Shown: positions 1-8,868, counted from the first letter of the stretch. The stretch is DNA of 64,000 nucleotides from JAAUTY01 sp964397305 (GCA_964397305.1 CAYNIP010000016.1:22235-86234); one strand, 5' to 3'. Numbers and translations are program-made. The notes: generated by a model from the sequence alone, not told the origin.

Positions 1-1
1 T

Positions 2-1612
2 GTGGCAAAGGCCTGCAAGCTGGTGGAGTTTGGCGGGCGCGGGCACACGGCGGCCCTCTACACCAACCCTGGCAACCTGGCTCACATCCAAGCCTTTGAG
101 GATCGGGTCCAGGCTTCACGGGTGCTGATCAACACCCCCTCCTCCCAAGGAGCCATCGGTGACCTCTACAATTTCCGCCTTGATCCCTCCCTCACCTTGG
201 GCTGCGGTACTTGGGGCGGCAACTCGGTTAGCGAAAATGTCGAACCCCACCACCTGCTCAACATCAAGACCGTAGCCGAGCGCCGGGAGAATATGCTCTG
301 GTTCCGGGTGCCGCCCAAGGTTTACTTCAAGTACGGCTCTTTGCCGGTAGCCATGCGGGAATTGGCGGGCAAGAAGCGGGCCTTCATCGTCACGGACAAG
401 CCTATTTATGAACTGGGCATGACCAAGAGCGTCGAGGAGGTTTTGGACGAGATCGAGGTGAAGTACAACGTCTTCTATGATGTCGAGCCCGATCCCTCCC
501 TGGATACGGTGCAACGCGGCCTGGAGCTAATGAAGACCTTTGAGCCCGATGTGATCATCGCTATCGGCGGTGGCTCGCCGATGGATGCGGCCAAGATCAT
601 GTGGCTGATGTATGAGCATCCCGACATTGAGTTTGAAGGCTTGGCCATGCGCTTCATGGACATCCGCAAGCGGGTTTATGACCTGCCGCCGTTGGGGGAC
701 AAGGCGATGATGGTGGCAGTTCCCACCACTTCGGGCACGGGTTCGGAAGTAACCCCCTTCGCCGTGGTCACGGATCGCCGCAACAACATCAAGTACCCCC
801 TGGCGGATTATGCTCTGACGCCGAATATGGCGATCGTCGATCCCCAGTTGACCCTGCATATGCCCAAAAGCCTCACGGCCTTTGGCGGTGTTGATGCCCT
901 GACCCACGCAATGGAAGCCTATGTGTCGGTGCTAGCGTCGGAGTATACCAACGGCTTAGCCCTGGAAGCGATTCGCTTGCTATTCAAATACCTGCCCAGT
1001 GCCTATGAAAACGGGGCTAAGGACCCGAAGGCCCGTGAGAAAGTTCACTACGCGGCGACCATGGCGGGCATGGCCTTTGCCAATGCTTTCCTGGGTATCT
1101 GCCACTCGATTGCTCACCAGTTGGGGGCTACTTTCCACATTCCCCACGGTCTGGCGAATGCGTTGATGATTTCTCACGTCATCCGCTACAACGCGACCGA
1201 TGTGCCTTTTAAGCAGGCGACGTTCTCGCAGTACAAGTACCCCAATGCGAAGTGGCGCTACTCGATCATTGCTGATTACTTGAATCTCGGGGGTGAGACG
1301 GAGGACGAGAAGGTAGCGCGACTGATCGCGGCGGTGGAAGGCCTGAAGCAGCGGGTGGGGATTCCCAGCAGTATCAAGGAGTGCTTCAAGGAGGACGACA
1401 GCATTTTTTATGCCCAAGTGGATCAGGTAGCTGATCAAGCGTTTGATGACCAATGCACGGGCGCGAATCCTCGCTATCCCTTGATTCGCGATCTGAAGCA
1501 GTTGATCATTGATGCCTATGAGGGTAAGTCGCCCCTAGAGGGCAGCCCCTATGCTTTGTCTAACGGGCACCACCCTGAGGGCCAAACGCCGTCGGAATTG
1601 GTGCAGGCTTAA
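2..1612 (+). CDS. adhE: AdhE, bifunctional acetaldehyde/alcohol dehydrogenase (5'-truncated by window edge)
   Basis: The protein is open at the left edge. It covers the end of the CoA-acylating aldehyde dehydrogenase domain (first ~80 residues, including INTPSSQGAIGDLYN) and a complete iron-dependent alcohol dehydrogenase domain. The ADH domain shows the nucleotide-binding GGGSPMDAAK segment, the GTGSEVTPFAV loop, GGVDALTHAMEAY and the metal-binding HSIAHQLGATFHIPHG stretch. Full AdhE is about 870-890 residues, so roughly 340 N-terminal residues lie outside the window. AdhE reduces acetyl-CoA to ethanol using two NADH; in cyanobacteria this is a dark, anoxic fermentation enzyme in the cytoplasm. 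The GTG at position 2 is only the first possible codon in frame, not the true start. A hairpin follows 69 bp after the stop. Confidence 0.95.
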   Translation: MAKACKLVEFGGRGHTAALYTNPGNLAHIQAFEDRVQASRVLINTPSSQGAIGDLYNFRLDPSLTLGCGTWGGNSVSENVEPHHLLNIKTVAERRENMLWFRVPPKVYFKYGSLPVAMRELAGKKRAFIVTDKPIYELGMTKSVEEVLDEIEVKYNVFYDVEPDPSLDTVQRGLELMKTFEPDVIIAIGGGSPMDAAKIMWLMYEHPDIEFEGLAMRFMDIRKRVYDLPPLGDKAMMVAVPTTSGTGSEVTPFAVVTDRRNNIKYPLADYALTPNMAIVDPQLTLHMPKSLTAFGGVDALTHAMEAYVSVLASEYTNGLALEAIRLLFKYLPSAYENGAKDPKAREKVHYAATMAGMAFANAFLGICHSIAHQLGATFHIPHGLANALMISHVIRYNATDVPFKQATFSQYKYPNAKWRYSIIADYLNLGGETEDEKVARLIAAVEGLKQRVGIPSSIKECFKEDDSIFYAQVDQVADQAFDDQCTGANPRYPLIRDLKQLIIDAYEGKSPLEGSPYALSNGHHPEGQTPSELVQA

Positions 1613-1680
1613 CCTAGGGGTCTCGCGGCGGGCGCCGGTTTGGAGGCAGTCGAGGGCGGTGTTACGGCTGCCCTCATTCT

Positions 1681-1721
1681 CACACTCCTGTTGCTCCCGA
1701 CTCGGAAGCAGCAGGAGTGTG
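1681..1721 (+). terminator. Hairpin downstream of adhE
   Basis: CACACTCCTGTTGCT (1681-1695) pairs with AGCAGCAGGAGTGTG (1707-1721) at 14 of 15 positions around an 11-nt loop. It sits 69 bp past the adhE stop. There is no clear T-run after the stem, so this may be a terminator or an mRNA 3'-end stabiliser. Confidence 0.55.
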
Positions 1722-1948
1722 ATCTATGAAGACCCCTGGTATGTGCATTTATTGACGCTCATCCTGCTAATACAGCATTTTTCGGTTCTTCAGTACTTAG
1801 TGTGGTAAAAATCACTGAATCCTGCTTCTAGCATGGTTTTCGGCGATTTTGCACCCTAATCAAGTGTTTAGAAACCCAAAATCTTTATGCAGCAAGCATT
1901 TCGGGCTTGAGTTTTGATTGAGTTTACACACCAAGTGCCGAAGAGCCT

Positions 1949-2047
1949 ATTTTTCTTGCTAGTGAAGTACGGAGCTCTCACCCCAAACTCCTCTTCCGGA
2001 GGGCGAGGGGCTTTAGCTGTATTGCACTAGGCTAAAAACCGCTGTAC
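1949..2047 (-). repeat. MITE-like repeat family D, copy 1
   Basis: About 100 bp that match, in inverse orientation, the element at 29744-29847. Both contain TAGCCTAGTGCAAT, the core AAGCCCCTCGCCCTC and TACTTCACTAGCAAG-like segments. The ends form a short imperfect inverted repeat (TACAGCGGTTTTT against a complement of AAGAAAAATGCTGTA in copy 2). It occupies the adhE-ureC gap (1613-2152); nothing else is recognisable there, and a reading frame at 1551-1808 has no protein-like character. Confidence 0.65.
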
Positions 2048-2152
2048 CAATTCGATGATCCGCTTAAAGCCCTGACACTAGCCGCTTTTTAGTTGTCGAA
2101 CTCCTGTTGAGGCCAGAGGCCTTCTGGGTTCGCAGCCCTCATCCTTAGGTCT

Positions 2153-3862
2153 TTAGAAGAGGAAGTAACGCTGAGCGAGGGGCAGGACGGTTGCGGGCTC
2201 GCAGGTGAGCAGCTCGCCATCCGCTCGGACTTCGTAGGTTTCCGGATCAACGGTGATCGCCGGCAGGGTGTCGTTGAGCTTCATGTCCTGCTTGCGAATG
2301 TTGCGGGTGTTGCTCACCGCGACGGTGGGTTTCTGGAGACCGATCTTTTTGGCTACGTCGGCCTTGAGGGCTGCTTTGGAGACAAAGGTGAGGGAGGTGG
2401 CGGCGATCGCCCCGCCGAAGTTGCCAAACATCGGCCGCATATGAATCGGCTGGGGGGTAGGAATGCTGGCATTGGGGTCGCCCATCTGGGCCCAGGCGAT
2501 CGCCCCGCCCTTGATCACAATTTCAGGCTTGACCCCAAAGAAGGCCGGCTTCCAGAGGCAGAGATCCGCCAGTTTCCCCACCTCCACGGAGCCCACATAG
2601 TCCGCCAGGCCGTGACAGATAGCCGGATTGATCGTGTACTTGGCCACATAGCGCCTGGCCCGCAGATTGTCATGGCGGCCCGAATCCTCGGGCAGGGGGC
2701 CAAACTGCACCTTCATCTTGTGAGCGGTCTGCCAGGTGCGGAGGATCACTTCCCCGACGCGGCCCATGGCCTGGGAGTCTGAGGCAATGATGCTAAAGGC
2801 CCCCCGATCGTGGAGGATGTCCTCCGCCGCAATGGTTTCCCGGCGAATGCGGGACTCTGCAAAGGCCACATCTTCAGGAATGCTGCGATCCAGGTGGTGG
2901 CAGACCATGAGCATATCGAGGTGCTCTTCCAGGGTGTTCGCTGTATAGGGGCGGGTGGGATTGGTCGAAGAGGGCAATACGTTCGCCTCACCACAGACCT
3001 TGATGATGTCTGGGGCATGGCCGCCCCCGGCTCCTTCCGTGTGGTAGGTGTGGATGGCGCGACCCTTGAAGGCGGCGATGGTGTCTTCAACAAAGCCCGA
3101 TTCGTTGAGAGTATCGGTGTGGATTGCCACCTGCACATCGTAGTCCTCCGCGACGCTCAGGCAGGTATCAATGGCGGCTGGGGTGGTTCCCCAGTCCTCG
3201 TGCAGCTTCAGGCCCAGGGCTCCCGCTTTGACTTGCTCCACCAGGCCCTCCGGCTTGCTACTGTTGCCCTTGCCCAGGAAGCCGAAGTTGAGGGGGAACG
3301 CATCAATTGCTTGTAACATCCGGTGAATGTTCCAGGCTCCCGGCGTGCAGGTCGTCGCATTCGTGCCCGTGGCCGGACCCGTGCCGCCCCCGAGCATGGT
3401 GGTGATCCCGGAGGCGATCGCCGTCTCGATCTGCTGGGGACAAATGAAGTGGATGTGGGCATCGATTCCCCCGGCCGTGAGGATTTGTCCCTCTCCAGCC
3501 ACGGCTTCCGTGGCTGGGCCGATGATGATGTCTACGTTGTCTTGAATGTAGGGGTTGCCCGCCTTGCCGATGGCCACGATCTTGCCGTCTTTGATGCCCA
3601 CATCGGCCTTGACGATGCCCCACCAGTCTAGGATCAGGGCATTGGTAATCACCAGATCCACCGCCCCCTCCTCGCGAGTAATGGGGGACTGGCCCATGCC
3701 ATCGCGAATCACCTTGCCGCCGCCAAACTTCACTTCGTCGCCGTAGGTCGTGAAGTCGCGCTCGACCTCAATGATCAGCTCGGTGTCGGCGAGGCGGAGG
3801 CGATCGCCCACCGTCGGCCCAAAAGTATCCGCATAGGCGCGGCGATCCATGCGATAACTCAT
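2153..3862 (-). CDS. ureC: Urease alpha subunit UreC
   Basis: A 569-residue catalytic subunit of the nickel urease, which hydrolyses urea to ammonia and carbamate. Family hallmarks are present in order: GGIDAHIHFICP (nickel-binding His pair), GLKLHEDWG (the carbamylated bridging lysine), HTDTLNE, HTYHTEGAGGGHAPD, MVCHHLD (mobile flap) and SIIASDSQAMGRVGEV. The length is normal. The start at 3862 is preferred over an upstream in-frame codon at 3898 because AGGAGAGCTGC lies directly before it and MSYRMDRRAYADTFGPTVGDR is the usual family N-terminus. No ureA, ureB or accessory ureD/E/F/G is seen nearby, so the subunit genes are dispersed, as known in some cyanobacteria. Confidence 0.97.
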   Translation of the reverse strand: MSYRMDRRAYADTFGPTVGDRLRLADTELIIEVERDFTTYGDEVKFGGGKVIRDGMGQSPITREEGAVDLVITNALILDWWGIVKADVGIKDGKIVAIGKAGNPYIQDNVDIIIGPATEAVAGEGQILTAGGIDAHIHFICPQQIETAIASGITTMLGGGTGPATGTNATTCTPGAWNIHRMLQAIDAFPLNFGFLGKGNSSKPEGLVEQVKAGALGLKLHEDWGTTPAAIDTCLSVAEDYDVQVAIHTDTLNESGFVEDTIAAFKGRAIHTYHTEGAGGGHAPDIIKVCGEANVLPSSTNPTRPYTANTLEEHLDMLMVCHHLDRSIPEDVAFAESRIRRETIAAEDILHDRGAFSIIASDSQAMGRVGEVILRTWQTAHKMKVQFGPLPEDSGRHDNLRARRYVAKYTINPAICHGLADYVGSVEVGKLADLCLWKPAFFGVKPEIVIKGGAIAWAQMGDPNASIPTPQPIHMRPMFGNFGGAIAATSLTFVSKAALKADVAKKIGLQKPTVAVSNTRNIRKQDMKLNDTLPAITVDPETYEVRADGELLTCEPATVLPLAQRYFLF

Positions 3863-3940
3863 GCAGCTCTCCTGGTAACGTGGCGGCGTGCGACCCACTC
3901 TATCACGATTTTCCAGCGGGCTATTAGGGAAGCGCTAGGG

Positions 3941-4180
3941 GGGCGGACGAAAAAAAGCGCGGCTCCTCGGAATTTTGAGCGATGGTTCAAGGATCAGAGG
4001 GTCGCCTTCTATCGCTCCGCGACGCTAGCGCGAACAGCGTTACCGGGCCCTCATCCCCCGGCCCCTGCTCCCAAAGCTGGGAGCAGGGGAGTTAGAAGCC
4101 CCTCTCCCAACTTGGGAGAGGGGTTGGGGTGAGGGTTTCACTAAGGAGTACCAACATCCCGCATCAAATTTCGTCCACCC
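3941..4180 (+). repeat. MITE-like repeat family A, copy 1, with 8-bp flanking duplication
   Basis: A 240-bp non-coding element starting GGGCGGACGAAAAAAAGCGC and ending ATTTCGTCCACCC, so the ends are imperfect inverted repeats. The octamer CGCTAGGG flanks it on both sides (3933-3940 and 4181-4188), as expected of a target-site duplication. The interior carries short palindromes such as CTCCCAAAGCTGGGAG and CTCCCAACTTGGGAG. The right duplication overlaps the stop of the next gene. Relatives lie at 10776-11067 and 47597-47839, with partial copies at 20246, 21358 and 42841. Confidence 0.8.
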
Positions 4181-4182
4181 CG

Positions 4183-5139
4183 CTAGGGAGAGCCAGGACC
4201 CCGGAAATGCTGCTGGCAAAAGTCGAGGGTCGCGGCCACGATGGCGGCGAGGGGAACTTGGGGCGTGAATCCCAGGGCCCGGATCGCGTCGCTGCGGTAG
4301 TCCAGGGGGCGGACCGTCTCCCCGGGTCGGGGCTCGGCGCGGCTCAGGGGCAGGAGCAGCCCGTAACGCGCTTGGTAGCAAGCCTGAACCGCCTGCACGA
4401 CCTCGAGGATGCTATGGGTGCGATCGCCCCCCAAGTTCAGAGTCTGCACCCCCGCGGCCCCCCGGCCCAGCAACCAAGCCAGGGCCCGCACCACATCCGC
4501 CAGGGCAATAAAGTTCCGCACCTGGAGCCCCGAGGAGCGCAACACAAGGCGCTGCTGCTCCACCGCCTGGCGGCAGAGGTCATTCACCGCCAACTGCCAG
4601 CAAGAGGCCTCGGTGTACAGGGGCGGACCGCAGGAGTTGGCCAACCGCAGGAGGGTCGCTCCCTGCTGCCGTTGGCGCGCATACTCGCTGACCAGCAGTT
4701 CCGCCATCGCATGGGTGGTTGCGTAGGGATGCAGGGGCGCGACGGGCGTGGCCTCGGTGACGCGATCGCGCTGATTCACCCCATACACATGAAAGGTCGA
4801 GAGGTAGATCACCTGCTGAAGCGCCGCCCCCTCCAGGGCCCGAAGGAGGTGCAGAGTCCCCTCCACGTTCACGCGCTGAGCGGCTACGGGGTCAGCGCGA
4901 CAGGTCCCGGCGTCCAGGGCCGCCAGATGCACCACAGCATCGACCCCAGCCCCCAGACCCTGGAGGGTCTCTGGTTGTGTGAGATCCCCTTTCCAAACCT
5001 CCAGGCCCTGGACCCAGTCCACCAAAGCCGGCGGCACACGCCGCACCAGTAATCGCAGCGGCCAATCCGTCTGCTGCCGCAGGTGAGCGACGAGGGAGCT
5101 ACCGATAAAGCCCAGCGCGCCCGTAATCAAAACTCGCAT
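4183..5139 (-). CDS. NAD-dependent epimerase/dehydratase family protein (extended SDR)
   Basis: 318 residues with an N-terminal Rossmann fingerprint GALGFIGSSL (residues ~7-16), the acidic GDLTQPETL turn, and VVHLAALDAG and YLSTFHVYG strands, all typical of sugar-nucleotide epimerases/dehydratases. The catalytic YxxxK motif appears as YATTH followed by AMAELL, so the lysine expected four residues after the tyrosine is a histidine. Most of this fold uses NAD(P)H to modify UDP- or dTDP-sugars; the substrate cannot be read from sequence. It lies upstream of ureC and downstream of an RmlC-like gene on the same strand, suggesting sugar-nucleotide work, but the 490-bp gap argues against a tight operon. 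Confidence 0.82.
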   Translation of the reverse strand: MRVLITGALGFIGSSLVAHLRQQTDWPLRLLVRRVPPALVDWVQGLEVWKGDLTQPETLQGLGAGVDAVVHLAALDAGTCRADPVAAQRVNVEGTLHLLRALEGAALQQVIYLSTFHVYGVNQRDRVTEATPVAPLHPYATTHAMAELLVSEYARQRQQGATLLRLANSCGPPLYTEASCWQLAVNDLCRQAVEQQRLVLRSSGLQVRNFIALADVVRALAWLLGRGAAGVQTLNLGGDRTHSILEVVQAVQACYQARYGLLLPLSRAEPRPGETVRPLDYRSDAIRALGFTPQVPLAAIVAATLDFCQQHFRGPGSP

Positions 5140-5629
5140 CGCTTCCTACTGTCTTCTCAGGGAACTGCACCGGCTCAGCCACGGTTATTCTAACCAGCCG
5201 TGAGTCAGGGGGCTTGTAGTCTGCATCAAGCCTCCAGGCCCTAGGGCCGAGGACCCCGTGCTAGTCAGGACTCTGCGAACCCTTGCCTAAGAACCCCGGA
5301 GGCGCGAGCGGCGGCGCATCACATCAGCTTTCCTAAGTCGGTCAGGCTAGGGTCTGGGATCAATTCCTCGCGAAACCCTTGTCAGCACTAGCCTGAAGGC
5401 GATGAGGCCGACAAGACTGGTGGAGGCCACAAGTAGGCCGTTTCTGGCTGGAGTCTGGCTTTCATGGACGACACGCCCTAGAATTGCAGCACCAGAAATC
5501 TTGGGCTGATCAGGCCGAAACCCTTGCTGGCACTGGAATTCAGTCGTTGCAACAATTCGTTGCATAGTCTACAGAATCAACCCCAGTCTACTGAGGGCTA
5601 GGGATCGCGGCCGTGAGCACAACCTCCGC
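5140..5629. other. Intergenic region, no supported gene
   Basis: 490 bp between two minus-strand genes. A 72-codon open frame at 5347-5565 on the minus strand has no recognisable family, no ribosome-binding site and unlikely composition. Two loosely similar segments (GAAACCCTTGTCAGCACT and GAAACCCTTGCTGGCACT) suggest a degraded repeat. It probably holds the promoter of the downstream epimerase gene. Confidence 0.4.
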
Positions 5630-6079
5630 CTAGCGGTGTTTTAGGGCCCAGTCGTAGGGAATGGTGGGGTCGAAGGGGTCGAGGCGGCGAATTTCGTCAG
5701 GATCATGGGGGATCGTGGCGCAATTGGCGACGAGCGCTCGCTCTGTGCCCATTCCCTTAAACCCGTTCCAGACCTCCGGCGGCACGATCACGAGGGCATA
5801 GTGGTCCTCGCCGAGGAAAATCTCTTGAACTTCGCCCTGGGTGGGAGATTGGGGGCGATCGTCGTAGAGCACAAGCTTGATGCGGCCGATGGGTACGGCG
5901 TAATTCAAGGTCATGCGGCTGTGGATGTGCCAGCCCTTGATCACGCCGGGGTAGACCGTGGAAAAGTAAATTTCGCCAAAGGTCTGGAAATGGGCATCGC
6001 TGGCTTTCAGCAGGTGCAAAATCGTACCGCGCTCATCGGGGATGCGTCGCAGGGGGTGGATCTGGATACCGGCAATCAT
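5630..6079 (-). CDS. dTDP-4-dehydrorhamnose 3,5-epimerase-like cupin (RmlC family)
   Basis: 149 residues with the RmlC layout: DERGTILHLLK near the N-terminus, YPGVIKGWHIHSRMT carrying the histidines of the cupin pocket, then IKLVLYDDR and VIVPPEVWNGFKG. Classical RmlC is about 180-190 residues and epimerises the dTDP-rhamnose precursor; this is shorter, like many cyanobacterial RmlC-like cupins whose exact sugar substrate is not established. It could act with the nearby SDR epimerase in surface-polysaccharide sugar synthesis. It starts at an ATG (6079), 63 bp after the ABC permease stop and on the same strand. Confidence 0.75.
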   Translation of the reverse strand: MIAGIQIHPLRRIPDERGTILHLLKASDAHFQTFGEIYFSTVYPGVIKGWHIHSRMTLNYAVPIGRIKLVLYDDRPQSPTQGEVQEIFLGEDHYALVIVPPEVWNGFKGMGTERALVANCATIPHDPDEIRRLDPFDPTIPYDWALKHR

Positions 6080-6142
6080 GGTGCTGCTAGGGTTAACGAG
6101 GCCGCTCCTAGCCTAGCGTGAGTTGGGTTCCTGGCCCCGCGC

Positions 6143-7222
6143 TCACCCTTGGGCGGCGCGGTCTGGGCTGAGGCGATCGCGCTCCTGGAAGATCTCGAAG
6201 CGGCCGTAGAGGGACTCGCTGAACAGGACACAGAGAAACACCAGACCCTGAAAGACCAAGACTGTGGCATCGGGGAGATTGTGCGATCGCTGCAAGATGC
6301 CACCACTCGCGAGAATCCCCCCCAGCAAGATCGAGACCAAGGACGCCGCCAAGGGATTGTGCCGGGCCACGAAGGCGACGAGGATGCCGCCGTAGCCGTA
6401 GCCAACATTGAGGGACTCATTAGCGCGGCCGTGGATCGCGGCTACTTCCACCATGCCCGCCAGACCCGCACAGGAGCCGGCCAGGAAGCAGATCGCGAGG
6501 GTCAGTTGACCCACGGGGAGACCGGCGATCCGTGCCGCCCGGATGTTGCCGCCGGTGGTGCGGGCCGCGAAGCCGAACGTGGTGCGCTGGATCAGCAGGT
6601 AGGCGAGCAAGCAGGCTACCAGGCCGTAGACGAGGCCCCAGTGGAGGCGCGTGCCGGGAATCGAGCCCAGCATATTAACGGCATCCAACGGATAGGTGGA
6701 GGGCTTGTTGAGGGAACTAGGGTCGCGGATCGGCCCGCCGACCAGGTGATTGAGCAGGGCGATCGCGATGTAGTTGAGCAGCAGGCTGCTGATCGTCTCG
6801 TTGACACCGCGATAGTGGCGCAGGGCCCCGGCGAGCATGATCCAAAGACCGCCGCTGATCAGCCCGGCGATCGCCATCGCCCCCTGCACCGCCAGAGGGG
6901 GCAGGCTCGTTCCCAGGGCCAGACCCAGGCTGACGGCCCCCAGACCCCCCAAGATCAGGGCGCCCTCGTTCCCGATGATCACCAACCCCAGGCGTGCGGG
7001 CAGAGCCGTACAGAGGGCGCTCAGCATCAGGGGCGAGGCGCGAATCAGGGTATTTTGCCAAGAACTCCACTGCCCAAAGGCGGCGCGGTGAATAGAGCTA
7101 TAGACCCCCAGGGGATTGGCCCCGGCCAGGGCGCAAAACAGGCCGAATAGCAACAGCGCCACCGAGACAGCGGCGATCGGCAGGCACAGGGCTTCGAGCT
7201 TCGGTCGCGTCAGCAGGGGCAT
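6143..7222 (-). CDS. ABC transporter permease, nucleoside/BMP-type (BPD_transp_2)
   Basis: About 359 residues, very hydrophobic with some 8-10 predicted membrane segments. The stretches LVIIGNEGALILGGLGAVS and GFAARTTGGNIRAARIAG are typical of inner-membrane permeases that pair with BMP-family binding proteins (nucleosides or simple sugars). I chose the ATG at 7222 because a TTG at 7288 would overlap the upstream peptidase gene and adds a tail not usual in the family. No Shine-Dalgarno is visible. The partner permease, ATPase and binding protein that usually accompany it are absent here, so the importer must be assembled from genes elsewhere. It lies 41 bp downstream of the S8 peptidase on the same strand. 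Confidence 0.85.
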   Translation of the reverse strand: MPLLTRPKLEALCLPIAAVSVALLLFGLFCALAGANPLGVYSSIHRAAFGQWSSWQNTLIRASPLMLSALCTALPARLGLVIIGNEGALILGGLGAVSLGLALGTSLPPLAVQGAMAIAGLISGGLWIMLAGALRHYRGVNETISSLLLNYIAIALLNHLVGGPIRDPSSLNKPSTYPLDAVNMLGSIPGTRLHWGLVYGLVACLLAYLLIQRTTFGFAARTTGGNIRAARIAGLPVGQLTLAICFLAGSCAGLAGMVEVAAIHGRANESLNVGYGYGGILVAFVARHNPLAASLVSILLGGILASGGILQRSHNLPDATVLVFQGLVFLCVLFSESLYGRFEIFQERDRLSPDRAAQG

Positions 7223-7263
7223 GGGAGGTTGCAGGGCTAAGGGGAGAACACCAAGGGTAGACG

Positions 7264-8868
7264 CTAATTCGCTGGCTGCGTCCACCAAGCGAGACCGTAA
7301 GCCTGCTGGGGCTCGTGAACCTGCTGGCGGTATTCGACCCGGAGCTTATAGCGGCCCGTGGCCGGAACCGGGCAGAAAATGTGCTGGAGATTGTCCACGG
7401 AGCTGGTGGAGGCGCAGGTGCTGGCGATGGCGCTGTCGCTGTCGGCGGGCATCAGGTAGAGCTGAAGGTGGTTGACGCCACGATCGCGAAATTGCTCGCC
7501 TAGGTCATAGCGTTGATTGCTATTTGCATCGACTAGCTCCACATGGCGATGCCAGGTCAGGGTCAAGGCGGCAAAGCTACCGCCCTGGAGCGGTTCCGCG
7601 AAGACATAATCCTGGCTCTCCCCGACGGTGATCGTGCCGTAGTTCCAGCCCCGGGCAGGGACAGGCGCTTGGGGGCCCCATTGACCGGCGGCAAACTGCT
7701 GATAGGCCCGGTAGGCATTGAGGTGGCCGGCACCGATTTCGATATCTAGGGGCGTGCGGGGGTCCTGGGCGGCCTGACCGTCTAACCAAGTGCCATCGCT
7801 CTTGGAGCGCAGGGTGCGGGTCATGCCCAAGAAGCGACCATCGCTGGCATCGGCCAGCTTATCGGCTGAGTTGAGCAAGACGGCCCGCATCACCTCGCTG
7901 CGGCGGGCCTCGAGGCTCCAGTTTCTCAAGCCTTGGGCCAGGGCGCGATCGCTCAGTTCCTGCAACAGGGCCACGGTGGCGGTGGCGTGGGGCGCGGCGA
8001 AGCTGGTTCCCCAGACCGGCGTGGCGCGACCGTCGAGGCCGTAGACTTCGATGCCAGAACCAGGAGCGACCAGATCAATGGAGCGCCGCCCATCATCGTT
8101 GATTTCCCGCAGGATGGTGGTGCGGCCGACCCCTTCGGGCACGGTACTCAAGTTAGAAAAGTCCAGCTTGCTGAAGGTCCCATCGCGCCGCACCGAGGCC
8201 GCCACATTGACGCCGTTGTAGTTGTCCGTGGGGATCGGGATGCCACCGCGCCCCTGGTTGCCAGCGATGAAGTAGAGGGTGTCGTGGACCCGAGCTGACC
8301 AGTCAATGCAGAGGGTCAGCAGGGCATTGCCATCCAGGGTGGGATTGGGGCGGGGATCACGCCGCAGGGGCTCCCCAAAGCTGAAGTTGATCGCCCGCAC
8401 ATCGCCGCCGTTTTGCTCAGCGATGTTTTGCGCTGCCAAGCATTCTTCGGGCTGGCCGGCACTGCGGAGGGAGCCGATGGCGGCGGCATAGAGGCGAGCC
8501 TCCGGGGCAACGCCTCGGAGGCGCTTATCGGGGCTGATCATGACTGTGGCCACCATGACGGCGTGGGAGTCGAGGTGGGCACTGATTTTCGTGGGGCGAT
8601 CGCGCAAAAAGACCCCAGCAACATTCAGACCCTGCAACATACTCGAGAAGGGCTTGTCTAAACCAAAGCGCCCCGGCCGACCGACTTCGACTTGCCCAAG
8701 GCTGATTTTGCGCCCAGTGAGGTTGTAGGGCGGGTCGTGGAGGCGGCGGGCGTCGATCCCAGCCGCTTCAATGGAGTCGGGCAAGGCCTGGGCGGGGACA
8801 GCCAGACTGGTGAACAACACACTGCCGAGGAACCACGGCCAAACGGTTTGCAGTCGCATGAGGGACAT
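7264..8868 (-). CDS. Secreted S8-family serine peptidase
   Basis: 534 residues beginning with a signal peptide (FLGSVLFTSLAVPAQA, likely cut after AQA). The subtilisin-like core shows the histidine region HLDSHAVMVATVM, the oxyanion asparagine in YFIAGNQG, and the serine motif GTSFAAPHATATVALL. At the usual catalytic Asp strand the sequence reads ISLGQVEVGRPG, with Glu where Asp is expected, a variation also seen in related cyanobacterial proteins. The C-terminal ~150 residues are beta-rich and probably form an accessory domain. It is expected to act in the periplasm or outside the cell. The gene is followed by the ABC permease; the upstream gap holds a MITE-like element. Confidence 0.88.
   Translation of the reverse strand: MSLMRLQTVWPWFLGSVLFTSLAVPAQALPDSIEAAGIDARRLHDPPYNLTGRKISLGQVEVGRPGRFGLDKPFSSMLQGLNVAGVFLRDRPTKISAHLDSHAVMVATVMISPDKRLRGVAPEARLYAAAIGSLRSAGQPEECLAAQNIAEQNGGDVRAINFSFGEPLRRDPRPNPTLDGNALLTLCIDWSARVHDTLYFIAGNQGRGGIPIPTDNYNGVNVAASVRRDGTFSKLDFSNLSTVPEGVGRTTILREINDDGRRSIDLVAPGSGIEVYGLDGRATPVWGTSFAAPHATATVALLQELSDRALAQGLRNWSLEARRSEVMRAVLLNSADKLADASDGRFLGMTRTLRSKSDGTWLDGQAAQDPRTPLDIEIGAGHLNAYRAYQQFAAGQWGPQAPVPARGWNYGTITVGESQDYVFAEPLQGGSFAALTLTWHRHVELVDANSNQRYDLGEQFRDRGVNHLQLYLMPADSDSAIASTCASTSSVDNLQHIFCPVPATGRYKLRVEYRQQVHEPQQAYGLAWWTQPAN

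Noticed and set aside
1551..1808. 85-codon open frame overlapping the adhE end
   Set aside because: Out of frame with adhE, spans the terminator hairpin and has no protein-family character.
5347..5565. 72-codon minus-strand frame in the epimerase-RmlC gap
   Set aside because: No ribosome site, no recognisable family, lies in repeat-like DNA.
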